Assembly (NCBI GenBank): GCA_016214845.1
Contig: JACRMS010000026.1
Location: 124,001 to 188,000 of the forward strand
Direction: 5' to 3'
From: Nitrospirota bacterium
GTDB lineage: Bacteria; Nitrospirota; Thermodesulfovibrionia; UBA6902
Length of the DNA: 64,000 nt
The first letter of the stretch is position 1. Every line of letters begins with the position of its first letter. Below are positions 43,932 through 51,499 of this stretch, one piece after another. A program made the position numbers and the translations under genes. Below the pieces are notes generated by a model. The model ran no database searches. It was not told the DNA's origin and saw nothing but the letters and a program-made list of their open reading frames with translations.

Positions 43932-44180
43932 ATGGAAGGGACAAAACCAGACAAATTTTTAGATATAAGAGGCGTTGTTTGCCCTTATACTTTAGTAAAG
44001 TCCAAGCTTGCAATTGAAAATATTAAGGTCGGCCAGATTCTTGAAATTATACTGGATTATCCTGAGGCGTCAGACAGCATCCCGAAGGCAATGTTGAATT
44101 ATGGCCATTCTGTTTTGAAGGTAGAAAAAATAAATCCGAAGGAATGGATTGTTCAGGTTAGAAAAGAGGTAGAGGACTGA
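43932..44180 (+). CDS. TusA-family sulfurtransferase
   Basis: 82 residues: FLDIRGVVCPYTLVKSKLAIE contains the CPxxxxK motif of TusA/SirA, whose cysteine carries persulfide sulfur. Three bases after hom and overlapping the next gene by TGATG, so it is part of the same transcript. It probably delivers sulfur to the E1/ThiS-like carrier system encoded next to it. Confidence 0.85.
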   Translation: MEGTKPDKFLDIRGVVCPYTLVKSKLAIENIKVGQILEIILDYPEASDSIPKAMLNYGHSVLKVEKINPKEWIVQVRKEVED

Positions 44181-44980
44181 TGGAATTCACCGAGGAGCAA
44201 TTAAAAAGGTACAGCAGGCATATAATCCTTCCTGAGGTCGGCGGCAAGGGACAGCAGAAGATCTCAAATTCAAAGGTCCTCATTGTCGGCGCAGGCGGCC
44301 TTGGCTGTCCTGTCGGATATTACCTTGCAGCGGCAGGCGTCGGCACTCTCGCCCTTGTGGATAATGACGTTGTTGAACTGAGCAATTTGCAAAGACAGAT
44401 CGCGCACAGCGTAAAAACACTTGGCATGAATAAGGCTGATTCAGCGAAGCAGACCTTTGAGAACCTGAACCCTGATGTAAATGTAGTTGCAGTAAAAGAG
44501 AGGATCAACAGCAAGAACATCCTTGGCCTGTTCAAAGATTATGACATCATCGTGGACGGGACGGACAATTTCCCTACACGTTATCTGATCAATGACGCAT
44601 GTGTGATGCTGAAAAAACCCCTTGTCAGCGGGGCTATTCTCAGGTTTGAAGGACAGGTCACAACAATATTGCCGGGCGAAGGCCCGTGTTACCGGTGCCT
44701 GTTTGAAGAGCCGCCACCTGCAGGGCTTGTGCCCTCATGCCAGGAGGCAGGCGTGCTCGGCGTTCTTCCCGGGATCATCGGCGCGCTTCAGGCTACCGAG
44801 GTTTTGAAATTGATCATCGGCAAGGGAAAACCTTTAAAGGGTGAATTGCTGATCTATGATGCCCTTGGCGTGAATTTCAGAAAAGTGAGGGTCCCAAAAA
44901 ACAGCGACTGTCCTATTTGCGGCAAGAACCCTACGATCAAGGAACTGTCGGATATACCGGAACAGTATTGTTCGATATAA
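44180..44980 (+). CDS. ThiF/MoeB/HesA-family E1-like adenylyltransferase
   Basis: 266 residues. RYSRHIILPEVGGKGQQKI, nucleotide loop VLIVGAGGLGCPVGYYLAAAGVG, DGTDNFPTRYLINDAC, zinc pairs CYRC and CPIC, and a cysteine loop PSCQEAGVLG. Adenylates the C-terminal glycine of a ubiquitin-like sulfur carrier so it can become a thiocarboxylate. Likely substrate: the ThiS/MoaD-like protein at 46411. Confidence 0.9.
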   Translation: MEFTEEQLKRYSRHIILPEVGGKGQQKISNSKVLIVGAGGLGCPVGYYLAAAGVGTLALVDNDVVELSNLQRQIAHSVKTLGMNKADSAKQTFENLNPDVNVVAVKERINSKNILGLFKDYDIIVDGTDNFPTRYLINDACVMLKKPLVSGAILRFEGQVTTILPGEGPCYRCLFEEPPPAGLVPSCQEAGVLGVLPGIIGALQATEVLKLIIGKGKPLKGELLIYDALGVNFRKVRVPKNSDCPICGKNPTIKELSDIPEQYCSI

Positions 44981-44990
44981 TCAGATAAAT

Positions 44991-45059
44991 GTCATTGCCC
45001 GCTTGATCGGGCAATCCAGTACCTTATTAAAACTGGATTCCCGTTTTCACGGGAATGAC
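44991..45059. repeat. GTCATTCC-type compound palindromic element
   Basis: 69 bp, opens GTCATTGCCCGCTTGATCGG, closes CACGGGAATGAC. Same two half-units as 15173-15264 but with a shorter middle. Confidence 0.85.
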
Positions 45060-45083
45060 GGAAACAACATGGAGGCAAGGTAA

Positions 45084-46316
45084 ATGGGTTTTGTACATGG
45101 ACTGAAATGCAGGGAGTGCGGAAGAGAGTACCCTGTTGATCCTATATATGTTTGTGAATTCTGCTTCGGCCCTCTTGAGGTCGTTTACGACTATAAAGAG
45201 ATAAAGAAGGTTTTGACTAAGGAGAAGATCCTCTCAAGGCCGCAGAACCTGTGGCGGTACAAAGAATTGCTGCCGATTGACGGAGAACCCACAAGCGGGC
45301 TCCAGTCAGGGTTCACCCCTCTTGTTAAGGCGGACAAGCTTGCAAAAATTATCGGGGTGAAGGAACTCTATATCAAGGACGACACCGTTACTCACCCTAC
45401 CCTCTCTTTTAAAGACAGGGTGGTCGCGGTTGCGCTTTCCAAGGCAAGGGAGTTCGGGTTTGATACAGTGGCCTGCGCGTCAACAGGCAATCTCGCGCAT
45501 TCCGTATCAGCCCACGGCGCGGCAGGAGGTTTCAAGAGATTCATCTTCATCCCCGCGACCCTTGAGCGCAGCAAGATAGTGGCCTCGCTTGTGTATGAGC
45601 CTAATCTCATCGCTGTGGACGGGAATTACGACGACGTAAACAGGCTGTGCAGTGAAGTCGCGAATAAATACCGCTGGGCATTCGTGAATATCAATATCCG
45701 TCCGTTTTACGCGGAAGGCTCGAAGACCCAGGGATACGAAATTCTCGAACAGCTTGGATGGAAAGCCCCGGACGCGGTTGTGGTCCCATCCGCGAGCGGT
45801 TCTTTGCTTACGAAGATATGGAAGAGTTTTAAAGAGTTCAAGGAACTCGGTTTGATCGATGGATTACATTCAAAGGTGTATTCAGCCCAGGCAACAGGAT
45901 GTTCGCCGATAGTTACCGCCATAAAGGCAGGCGTTGATGTTATCAAGCCGGTAAAACCTGACACGATCGCAAAGTCCCTCGCCATCGGAAATCCCGCGGA
46001 CGGTTATTACGCCACTCATGTGGTAAAGGAAAGCGGCGGATTCGGGGAAGACGTCCCGGACCAGGAGATAATAGACGCGATAAAACTCCTTGCGAGGACA
46101 GAGGGGATATTTGCGGAGACAGCGGGCGGGGTCACTTTGGCCTCTGCGATCAAGCTGATAAGAGAAGGCCATATAAAAGAAGACGACCTGACCGTGCTTT
46201 GCATAACAGGCAACGGTCTCAAAACAAAGGAAGCTATTATGGGACAAACCGGCGAACCTTATCAAATTCAACCGAACCTGAAATCCTTTGAAGAAGTTTT
46301 AAAGAAAATAAAGTAA
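45084..46316 (+). CDS. ThrC-family PLP enzyme with N-terminal zinc ribbon
   Basis: 410 residues. N-terminal CRECGREYPVDPIYVCEFCFGP is a four-cysteine ribbon. PLP lysine in PTLSFKDRVVAVALSKA, phosphate loop CASTGNLAHSVSAHGAAGG, C-terminal CITGNGLKTKEA. This is the ribbon-containing threonine synthase-like subgroup. Because a second, standard-size ThrC is encoded three genes on, this one may have another reaction on O-phosphohomoserine, for example sulfur transfer from the adjacent carrier. That is inference; it may also simply be threonine synthase. Confidence 0.8.
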   Translation: MGFVHGLKCRECGREYPVDPIYVCEFCFGPLEVVYDYKEIKKVLTKEKILSRPQNLWRYKELLPIDGEPTSGLQSGFTPLVKADKLAKIIGVKELYIKDDTVTHPTLSFKDRVVAVALSKAREFGFDTVACASTGNLAHSVSAHGAAGGFKRFIFIPATLERSKIVASLVYEPNLIAVDGNYDDVNRLCSEVANKYRWAFVNINIRPFYAEGSKTQGYEILEQLGWKAPDAVVVPSASGSLLTKIWKSFKEFKELGLIDGLHSKVYSAQATGCSPIVTAIKAGVDVIKPVKPDTIAKSLAIGNPADGYYATHVVKESGGFGEDVPDQEIIDAIKLLARTEGIFAETAGGVTLASAIKLIREGHIKEDDLTVLCITGNGLKTKEAIMGQTGEPYQIQPNLKSFEEVLKKIK

Positions 46317-46320
46317 TAAT

Positions 46321-46386
46321 ATATCCGCAGATAACTCAGATTACGCAGAGAGAATAAAAAAACAAATCTGCGCAATCTGCGGATGT
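46321..46386. repeat. Inverted pair of CAGATTACG nonamer arrays
   Basis: CCGCAGATAACTCAGATTACG facing ATCTGCGCAATCTGCGG over about 20 bp, in the gap before the ThiS/MoaD gene. Confidence 0.85.
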
Positions 46387-46410
46387 ATCAATATAAAGGA
46401 GGAGCATTAA

Positions 46411-46698
46411 ATGGCAGTAACAGTAAAAATACCCGTACCGCTTCAGAGACTAACACAGGGAAAGGCAGAAGTTGAAGGGGAACCCGGCACAATCATATCA
46501 CTTATTACCAACCTTGATCAGAAGTATCCGGGACTCGGCGAAAGAATATCCGATGGCGGCAAACTGAGGAGATTTGTAAACGTTTATGTAAATGAGGAAG
46601 ACGTGAGATTTCTCAAAAACGAAGCCACCGAGGTCAAAGACGGAGATGAAATTTCCATAGTCCCCGCAATTGCAGGAGGGACAAAAAACAGCTATTAG
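46411..46698 (+). CDS. ThiS/MoaD-like sulfur carrier with extension after Gly-Gly
   Basis: 95 residues, beta-grasp type: VTVKIPVPLQRLTQGKAEVE, VNVYVNEEDVRFL, and the terminal DGDEISIVPAIAGG. Active ThiS/MoaD proteins end at the GG; here TKNSY follows, so an E1 could not use it unless a protease trims it, as described for HcyS (Wolinella) and CysO-type systems. The last two codons run into a heptamer-like repeat (46690-46750), so the tail may be repeat-derived. GGAGGAG precedes ATG 46411. Confidence 0.88.
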   Translation: MAVTVKIPVPLQRLTQGKAEVEGEPGTIISLITNLDQKYPGLGERISDGGKLRRFVNVYVNEEDVRFLKNEATEVKDGDEISIVPAIAGGTKNSY

Positions 46699-46750
46699 CA
46701 TTTGTTAGCTGTGAGCAACTGACTGCTGATCGCTAAGAGCTTATTGCTGA
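46690..46750. repeat. TTAGCTG-type degenerate repeat
   Basis: AGCTATTAGC, TTAGCTGTGAGC, CTGCTGATCGCTAAGAGC and ATTGCTGATT units; begins inside the last codons of the sulfur carrier gene. Related to 28598-28627. Confidence 0.55.
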
Positions 46751-46768
46751 TTTAAAAAGGGAGTTAAG

Positions 46769-47005
46769 ATGAAAACGAGAATAAAATTAACATTTCCGCA
46801 GCAGCTCATCAGGGAGCCTGTGATATTCGCTATGGCAAAGAAATTCGATATAATGCCGAATATCAGGAGGGCGCGCGTAACTGAAAGCGTCGGAGAGATG
46901 ATACTCGAACTTGAAGGTCTGAATGAAAATATCGAGAAAGGCATCGAATCTCTCAGACAGCAGGGAGTTAATGTGGAGCTTGTGGAAGGCGACATCATCG
47001 AATAA
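46769..47005 (+). CDS. Stand-alone NIL-domain protein
   Basis: 78 residues: [54 protein letters not shown]. This is the NIL domain otherwise found at the C-terminus of MetN and fused to ferredoxin in a homocysteine-forming system of archaea and anaerobes. No cysteines, so no iron-sulfur cluster here. Its stop overlaps the next start by TAATG. Probably a small-molecule (amino acid) sensor or partner of the adjacent enzymes. Confidence 0.85.
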   Translation: MKTRIKLTFPQQLIREPVIFAMAKKFDIMPNIRRARVTESVGEMILELEGLNENIEKGIESLRQQGVNVELVEGDIIE

Positions 47006-48075
47006 TGACGCAGCCCTGGCATGGCCTTATCAATCAATACAGAAGTTTCCTGCCCGTAACAGACAAAACACCTGTTGTCACCCTCAATGAAGGCAATACT
47101 CCTTTAATAACGGCCTCCCATATTAATGAAGTAATCAAAGAAGAGATCAGTTTGTATTTTAAATTCGAGGGCGCAAACCCCACCGGCTCATTCAAAGACC
47201 GGGGCATGACCCTTGCCATTTCAAAGGCAGCTGAGGAAAATGCGAAGGCAGTTATCTGTGCGTCAACAGGCAATACATCCGCGTCAGCGTCGGCATATTC
47301 CGCAAGGGCCAACATGTCCTGCATTGTGCTCATTCCCGAAGGCAAGATCGCGATGGGCAAACTCGCCCAGGCAATGATACACGGCGCGATGGTGCTGCAG
47401 GTCGACGGCAATTTTGACGACGCGTTGAGAATGGTCAAAGAGGTCGTGGCAAAACATCCCATTGTGCTTGTCAACTCCATAAATCCCTTCCGTATCGAGG
47501 GACAGAAGACTGCGGCCTTTGAGGTCTGCGACCAGCTCGGTAAAGCGCCTGTTTATCATGCGCTCCCTGTCGGCAATGCCGGGAACATCACTGCTTACTG
47601 GAAAGGCTATAAAGAATATCATGCGTCCGGGAAGATCACGTCCCTGCCCAAAATGATAGGATTTCAGGCGGCAGGCGCGGCGCCTATTGTGCTGGGTCAC
47701 CCTGTTGAAAAGCCTGAAACGATTGCCACGGCGATCAGGATCGGCAACCCCGCAAGCTGGAAGGGCGCAGAGACCGCAAGAGACGAATCCGGTGGGAAGA
47801 TAGATTCCGTGACCGACGATGAGATCCTGGAGGCGTATAAATTCATTGCGTCACGCGAGGGGATTTTCTGTGAACCGGCTTCAGCCGCTTCCCTCGCAGG
47901 TGTGATCAAATTCTCAAAGCGGAACTACTTCAAACAAGGCGACACCATCGTCTGCACCCTCACCGGCCACGGGTTAAAAGATCCCGATAACGCGCTGAAG
48001 GTTTCAAAAGAGCCGGTAAAGATAAAATCGTCACTTTCCGCATTGGAAAACATCCTCAGAGGCTGCTGCATATAG
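47005..48075 (+). CDS. thrC: Threonine synthase
   Basis: Converts O-phosphohomoserine to threonine with PLP. 356 residues, the compact Bacillus-like form. [14 protein letters not shown] lysine in [53 protein letters not shown], and [14 protein letters not shown]. Translationally coupled to the NIL protein. I assign the standard threonine synthase role here rather than to the ribbon-containing paralogue at 45084. Confidence 0.9.
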   Translation: MTQPWHGLINQYRSFLPVTDKTPVVTLNEGNTPLITASHINEVIKEEISLYFKFEGANPTGSFKDRGMTLAISKAAEENAKAVICASTGNTSASASAYSARANMSCIVLIPEGKIAMGKLAQAMIHGAMVLQVDGNFDDALRMVKEVVAKHPIVLVNSINPFRIEGQKTAAFEVCDQLGKAPVYHALPVGNAGNITAYWKGYKEYHASGKITSLPKMIGFQAAGAAPIVLGHPVEKPETIATAIRIGNPASWKGAETARDESGGKIDSVTDDEILEAYKFIASREGIFCEPASAASLAGVIKFSKRNYFKQGDTIVCTLTGHGLKDPDNALKVSKEPVKIKSSLSALENILRGCCI

Positions 48076-48092
48076 CCGGCACATCATGGCTG

Positions 48093-48698
48093 TTATTTTT
48101 CTTTCTTTTCTTTTTCGTGATCGTTGAATCCGGGATAGAGTTCCTTAAAACACTCGGGACACAGTCCATGTGAAAAATCCACCCCGATATAATCATTGAA
48201 GTAAGATTCAACATTGTGCCAATACTCCTGGTCATCCCGGATCTTTTTGCATTTGGCGCAGATAGGGATGATATCGCGTAAAGTGGATATCTCGCTGATA
48301 TCTTCGAGGATCAGCAGGGCAAGCGGCTCTTTTCTGCCCGGTACCGGGCTTGCCGTTATCAGCACTTCGAGTTCTTTTCTTGTCCCTTGAAGCAGGATAT
48401 CGATCTTGGTCCGTCTCCTTATTACGGCCTGACCCTGCAGACAGCCAGTTACGGAATTCCTTATCACACAGTTACGGCAAAACGGCGCCCTCCCGCATCC
48501 TTCCGCAACATCATGAGAGTGCAGGCAATGAAGCGCCTCGCCGCCCCGCCGCTTCAGCACGGTTGCCTTGTTCAGTCCAAACACTTTCTCAGCGGCAATG
48601 TTCAGATCATGGATCCTCACGTCATCATCGACCACAAAGATCATCAGAGGGATCGCATCCAGTATTTCCCTGTAGTATGAATTTCCAATATTCTCCAT
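48093..48698 (-). CDS. Cysteine-rich PAS-domain protein
   Basis: 201 residues. PAS fold (REILDAIPLMIFVVDDDVRI; LNIAAEKVFGL) with an inserted cysteine cluster C-x9-C-x5-C-x2-C (LHCLHSHDVAEGCGRAPFC, then RNC), ending in LALLILEDISEI. The C-terminal module ICAKCKKIRDDQEYWHNVES, ending CPECFKELYPGF, has two CxxC pairs that may bind metal and is often attached to signalling proteins. No kinase or output domain, so it is likely a sensor partner. AGGAGA precedes ATG 48698. Confidence 0.8.
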   Translation of the reverse strand: MENIGNSYYREILDAIPLMIFVVDDDVRIHDLNIAAEKVFGLNKATVLKRRGGEALHCLHSHDVAEGCGRAPFCRNCVIRNSVTGCLQGQAVIRRRTKIDILLQGTRKELEVLITASPVPGRKEPLALLILEDISEISTLRDIIPICAKCKKIRDDQEYWHNVESYFNDYIGVDFSHGLCPECFKELYPGFNDHEKEKKEK

Positions 48699-48847
48699 CT
48701 CTTCTCCTTAGGTATATGAAACCGAAAAATGTCTGATTAAAATTCTACAGCGGAATCAGGCGCAGCGCAAGTTTTTTCAGGCAAATTTTCAGTTCGGCTT
48801 AAAAAAAGCCGATAAAAAACTAAAATCCTTTGAGGAAGGATAAGTGA

Positions 48848-48976
48848 ATGGAAAAAGACAGTGACTGGTTTAAAGAAGAAATAAAAGAGATCCAGACACG
48901 GCTTGAGAAATTAATTAAGGCAGTTGAAGAGCTGACTGAAGAAAAAGATGACAAAGAAAGAGATTATGGAATATAA
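48848..48976 (+). CDS. Small acidic coiled-coil-like protein
   Basis: 42 residues, MEKDSDWFKEEIKEIQTRLE, then KLIKAVEELTEEKDD. Heptad spacing of I/L residues predicts one helix. AAGGA at 48836-48840 lies seven bases before ATG 48848. It overlaps the next small frame, suggesting a coupled pair. No family recognised. Confidence 0.55.
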   Translation: MEKDSDWFKEEIKEIQTRLEKLIKAVEELTEEKDDKERDYGI

Positions 48977-49124
48977 AGTGGTCATACAGGAAAACCTGGA
49001 CGACGGCAATTTGTTTTTTCACAACTACCCCCTTGAACCCTTTTCCTTTAAGGAAGCACTGAAGTTCAGGGCGATGAGTTATCATTCCGATTGTTTTTTC
49101 ATTGTAGAGTATTCTTTAAATTGA
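48948..49124 (+). CDS. Small hypothetical protein overlapping the previous ORF
   Basis: 58 residues, MTKKEIMEYKVVIQENLDDG, then FFHNYPLEPFSFKEALKFRA, ending FIVEYSLN; no signal peptide. Its start lies inside the preceding 42-codon gene (+1 frame), and ATG 48966 is an alternative start. It ends one base before the stop of the convergent methyltransferase gene. Function unknown. Confidence 0.5.
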   Translation: MTKKEIMEYKVVIQENLDDGNLFFHNYPLEPFSFKEALKFRAMSYHSDCFFIVEYSLN

Positions 49125-49964
49125 TCATTCAGGTTTAATTATAACTCCTGCCGAATATAACACATTCATCTCAAGCCGTATTCCTTCAGTGCCTGAGAGA
49201 CATTCAATCTCTCTCAGATGTTCTCTTCTGAATCTTTCCAGATCTTTCGGAGTGAGGCTGCTTACAAACCGGCGAAGACCGGCATTCCATACTATGTCCC
49301 ACCACTGACCGGCATCTGTAAGATAATAGCTTATATCTTTTGTGTTGACGCGAACTTCGGATAAACCGGCCTTTTCAAAAAGAGCAGCACACTCTTCCTG
49401 TGTTGAAAGACGCCGCCACGTGGGAGGCGTCTCCACTCCGAATTTTTCTATTCGTTCAAAAAACATATCTACCTGGGGAGAAAACGTCCCGCCTTGAAAA
49501 CTCGTCGCAAGGACCCTGCCGCCGGGTTTCACTTTTTCCATGACTCGGCGAAGCATACCTTCCATGTCCTCAACAAAAAAGATGCTGAAGGAAAACACGG
49601 CAGCGTCAAAATTGTTTTCCGGAAAATCAAGTGCCTGCATGTCCATAGAAAGCAGATCAATATTGCGGATGTCTCTTTCCTCGATCTTTGCCTTTGCTCG
49701 CGCAAGCATTCCCTCTGAAAAGTCGATCCCCGTGACCCTCCCCTGCGGCAAGACAGCGGCAAGCGCCATCGCGGCATGGCCCGTGCCGGTTGCGACATCG
49801 AGCACATGTTCATCGCCTTTCAGATTTAGATACTCTGAAAGATGTTTGGCGCTTTCAGGGAAGAAACGCAACGCGGGATTGTCATAGCCCACAGCCACGC
49901 TATTAAAAGCCTCCCTGAGCTTCTTTTTCATTTCCTGTTCCTGAGATTCATTATTATCAGACAT
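49125..49964 (-). CDS. Class I SAM-dependent methyltransferase
   Basis: 279 residues. FNSVAVGYDNPALRFFPESA, SAM loop HVLDVATGTGHAAMALA, GIDFSEGMLARAKAK, FDAAVFSFSIFFVEDMEGML. UbiE/BioC-like small-molecule methyltransferase; substrate unknown. GGAGG precedes ATG 49964. Last gene of a same-strand series including cupin, CGGC, CMD and sigma-factor genes. Confidence 0.8.
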   Translation of the reverse strand: MSDNNESQEQEMKKKLREAFNSVAVGYDNPALRFFPESAKHLSEYLNLKGDEHVLDVATGTGHAAMALAAVLPQGRVTGIDFSEGMLARAKAKIEERDIRNIDLLSMDMQALDFPENNFDAAVFSFSIFFVEDMEGMLRRVMEKVKPGGRVLATSFQGGTFSPQVDMFFERIEKFGVETPPTWRRLSTQEECAALFEKAGLSEVRVNTKDISYYLTDAGQWWDIVWNAGLRRFVSSLTPKDLERFRREHLREIECLSGTEGIRLEMNVLYSAGVIIKPE

Positions 49965-49986
49965 CTACTCAGTCCTCCACTTACAT

Positions 49987-50319
49987 TTATAAGAACTCTT
50001 TCCTCACCGGCGACCATGCGTCCACGGCTCTGCAGGGCTTGCTGCCTGTGGAGGCAGAATGAATAATGTTTGATGGAATGGCTATTACTTCACCGGATTT
50101 CAAAGCAACGGTCTTTCCTTCATAGGCAAAAGTCAGCTCCCCCTCCAGTATGAGAGTGATCTGCTCCGCCTCATGCGAATGCTCCGGGAATTTGGTGTCC
50201 GGCTCCATTTCGAAATAAGTTAGCATCGCCTTTTCCAGACCGACAGCCCACATCTTCGCACCGGGGACGTTAGGTTTTAATGATAACGCATTGGCGTTGT
50301 ATACTTTGATTTTCTTCAT
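49987..50319 (-). CDS. Cupin-domain protein
   Basis: 110 residues. PEHSHEAEQITLILEGEL and VIAIPSNIIHSA give the two cupin motifs with likely metal ligands H47, H49, E53 and the later His. Small single-domain cupins act as sensors or small enzymes; the substrate is unknown. Same strand and close to CGGC and methyltransferase genes. Confidence 0.8.
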   Translation of the reverse strand: MKKIKVYNANALSLKPNVPGAKMWAVGLEKAMLTYFEMEPDTKFPEHSHEAEQITLILEGELTFAYEGKTVALKSGEVIAIPSNIIHSASTGSKPCRAVDAWSPVRKEFL

Positions 50320-50325
50320 ATGTCT

Positions 50326-50760
50326 TTAATCCTTTTTTAAAATGACATCCACCATTGTTTTCGTGTCCTGGCAAAACAGTTTTTTGATCTTGTCCCTGTA
50401 TTCCTGAGGGGTGATCTTCTCCTGGTGCGTCCCGATTATAATCTTGATATCCGGGAATGCCTCCTCTATCGTCTTTTTGTATTTCTCCTGAAACGGGCAA
50501 AGCGCCTTCATGCAGAAAGTGAAATGGATCGCATCCACCTTGAATTCGGTCAGTCCCCGGATACGCTTCAATAATTTATCCGGCCCTGTGAGGGTCGGGC
50601 ATCCGGGACAGTTGATTATGCCGATGAGGTCCAGCGGCTCATCTTTGGGATAAGCCTCAAAGGCCCCGGCCCTCTTTCGTAAATCCGCCAGACAACTGAC
50701 TGACGAACACCCAAGTTCCTGCGTTGCGTTAGAGCATGTTAAAATTCCAATCCTTGCCAT
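50326..50760 (-). CDS. CGGC-domain protein
   Basis: 144 residues: IGILTCSNATQELGCSSVSC, IGIINCPGCPTL, FTFCMKALCPF. The regularly spaced cysteines and IxxxxCPGC motif match the CGGC domain, a presumed metal- or cluster-binding redox module. GGAGGAAATAAA precedes ATG 50760. Confidence 0.82.
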   Translation of the reverse strand: MARIGILTCSNATQELGCSSVSCLADLRKRAGAFEAYPKDEPLDLIGIINCPGCPTLTGPDKLLKRIRGLTEFKVDAIHFTFCMKALCPFQEKYKKTIEEAFPDIKIIIGTHQEKITPQEYRDKIKKLFCQDTKTMVDVILKKD

Positions 50761-50797
50761 TTTATTTCCTCCTTTGATATTTCCAGAACTTTTTCCG

Positions 50798-51082
50798 TCA
50801 TTTCCGTAAATTTTGAATCTCCCGCGCCATTGAGTCTATATCATAATCGGCAGTATCGCTGTCCGTTAAATATTTGTTCTCCCTGCAATATGATGTCAGT
50901 TCGTATAATGCGCACCGGAATTCTTCCTTAACGGTTTCCATTTCACCCATACCATCGCAGCCTTTCTGCCTTTTTTGAGCAAGCAGATATATATCAGCGT
51001 ATTCCCGCGCATTGCAAAAAAGTTTTGAGAGATTGACGTCTGTTTGCGTAATCTCCTTTATTAAATAAAGCAAGGTCGACAT
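50798..51082 (-). CDS. Hypothetical 94-residue protein of the sigma-factor cluster
   Basis: Helical, soluble-looking protein (LLYLIKEITQTDVNLSKLFC; VKEEFRCALYELTSYCRENK) with four cysteines. AAGGAGG precedes ATG 51082. No family recognised. It sits between the CMD and CGGC genes on the same strand. Confidence 0.65.
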   Translation of the reverse strand: MSTLLYLIKEITQTDVNLSKLFCNAREYADIYLLAQKRQKGCDGMGEMETVKEEFRCALYELTSYCRENKYLTDSDTADYDIDSMAREIQNLRK

Positions 51083-51117
51083 ACCGCCTCCTTCTCATTT
51101 TATAACAGGCCTCAGTA

Positions 51118-51164
51118 AACCCGGGAGGACGGTCTTAACAAAAGCTAAGAATGTCCCCCGGGTT
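51118..51164. other. Long stem-loop between CMD and hypothetical genes
   Basis: AACCCGGGAGGAC (51118-51130) pairs with GTCCCCCGGGTT (51153-51164) with one bulged A, and the loop holds a further TCTTA/TAAGA pair. There is no T-tract after it on the minus strand, so it looks more like an mRNA-stability or attenuation structure than a terminator. Confidence 0.5.
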
Positions 51165-51186
51165 GAGCTTTAATAAATTCCTGATG

Positions 51187-51444
51187 TTAAGAACATCCAC
51201 AACCCCCGCCTGATGAGACTGGAGCGGCGTTGTCACCTTTTGCCAGGCCCAGCGCGAGTTTGTCAATTCCGGATGCCGCTCCTTTTCTTACAGCGGTCCC
51301 GACCTTGACTGCTTCCGCGATCTCCTGCTCATCCGCCCCGCTTTCTTTGGCCTTGCCGACATGATACTGTAGACAGGGCTGACAGTTTGCGGTTACAGAA
51401 GCGCCGACGGCAATCAGCTCTTTGATACGGATATCGAGTTTCAT
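51187..51444 (-). CDS. Carboxymuconolactone decarboxylase (AhpD-like) family protein
   Basis: 85 residues: KELIAVGASVTANCQPCLQYHVGKA carries the redox-active CxxC and following His of AhpD-like proteins; then EIAEAVKVGTAVRKGA. An extra C-terminal tail GGGCGCS adds two cysteines. GGAGGTGATACA before ATG 51444 is a very strong ribosome site. Directly downstream of the ECF sigma gene. Confidence 0.87.
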   Translation of the reverse strand: MKLDIRIKELIAVGASVTANCQPCLQYHVGKAKESGADEQEIAEAVKVGTAVRKGAASGIDKLALGLAKGDNAAPVSSGGGCGCS

Positions 51445-51499
51445 TGTATCACCTCCTTTTCCATTTAGACGAAAAACAGAAAAGAAAGGATACAGAATA

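Noticed and set aside
48350-48736. 128-codon plus-strand frame opposite the PAS gene
   Set aside because: Serine/arginine/proline-rich shadow of the cysteine-rich PAS protein; no ribosome site or family pattern.
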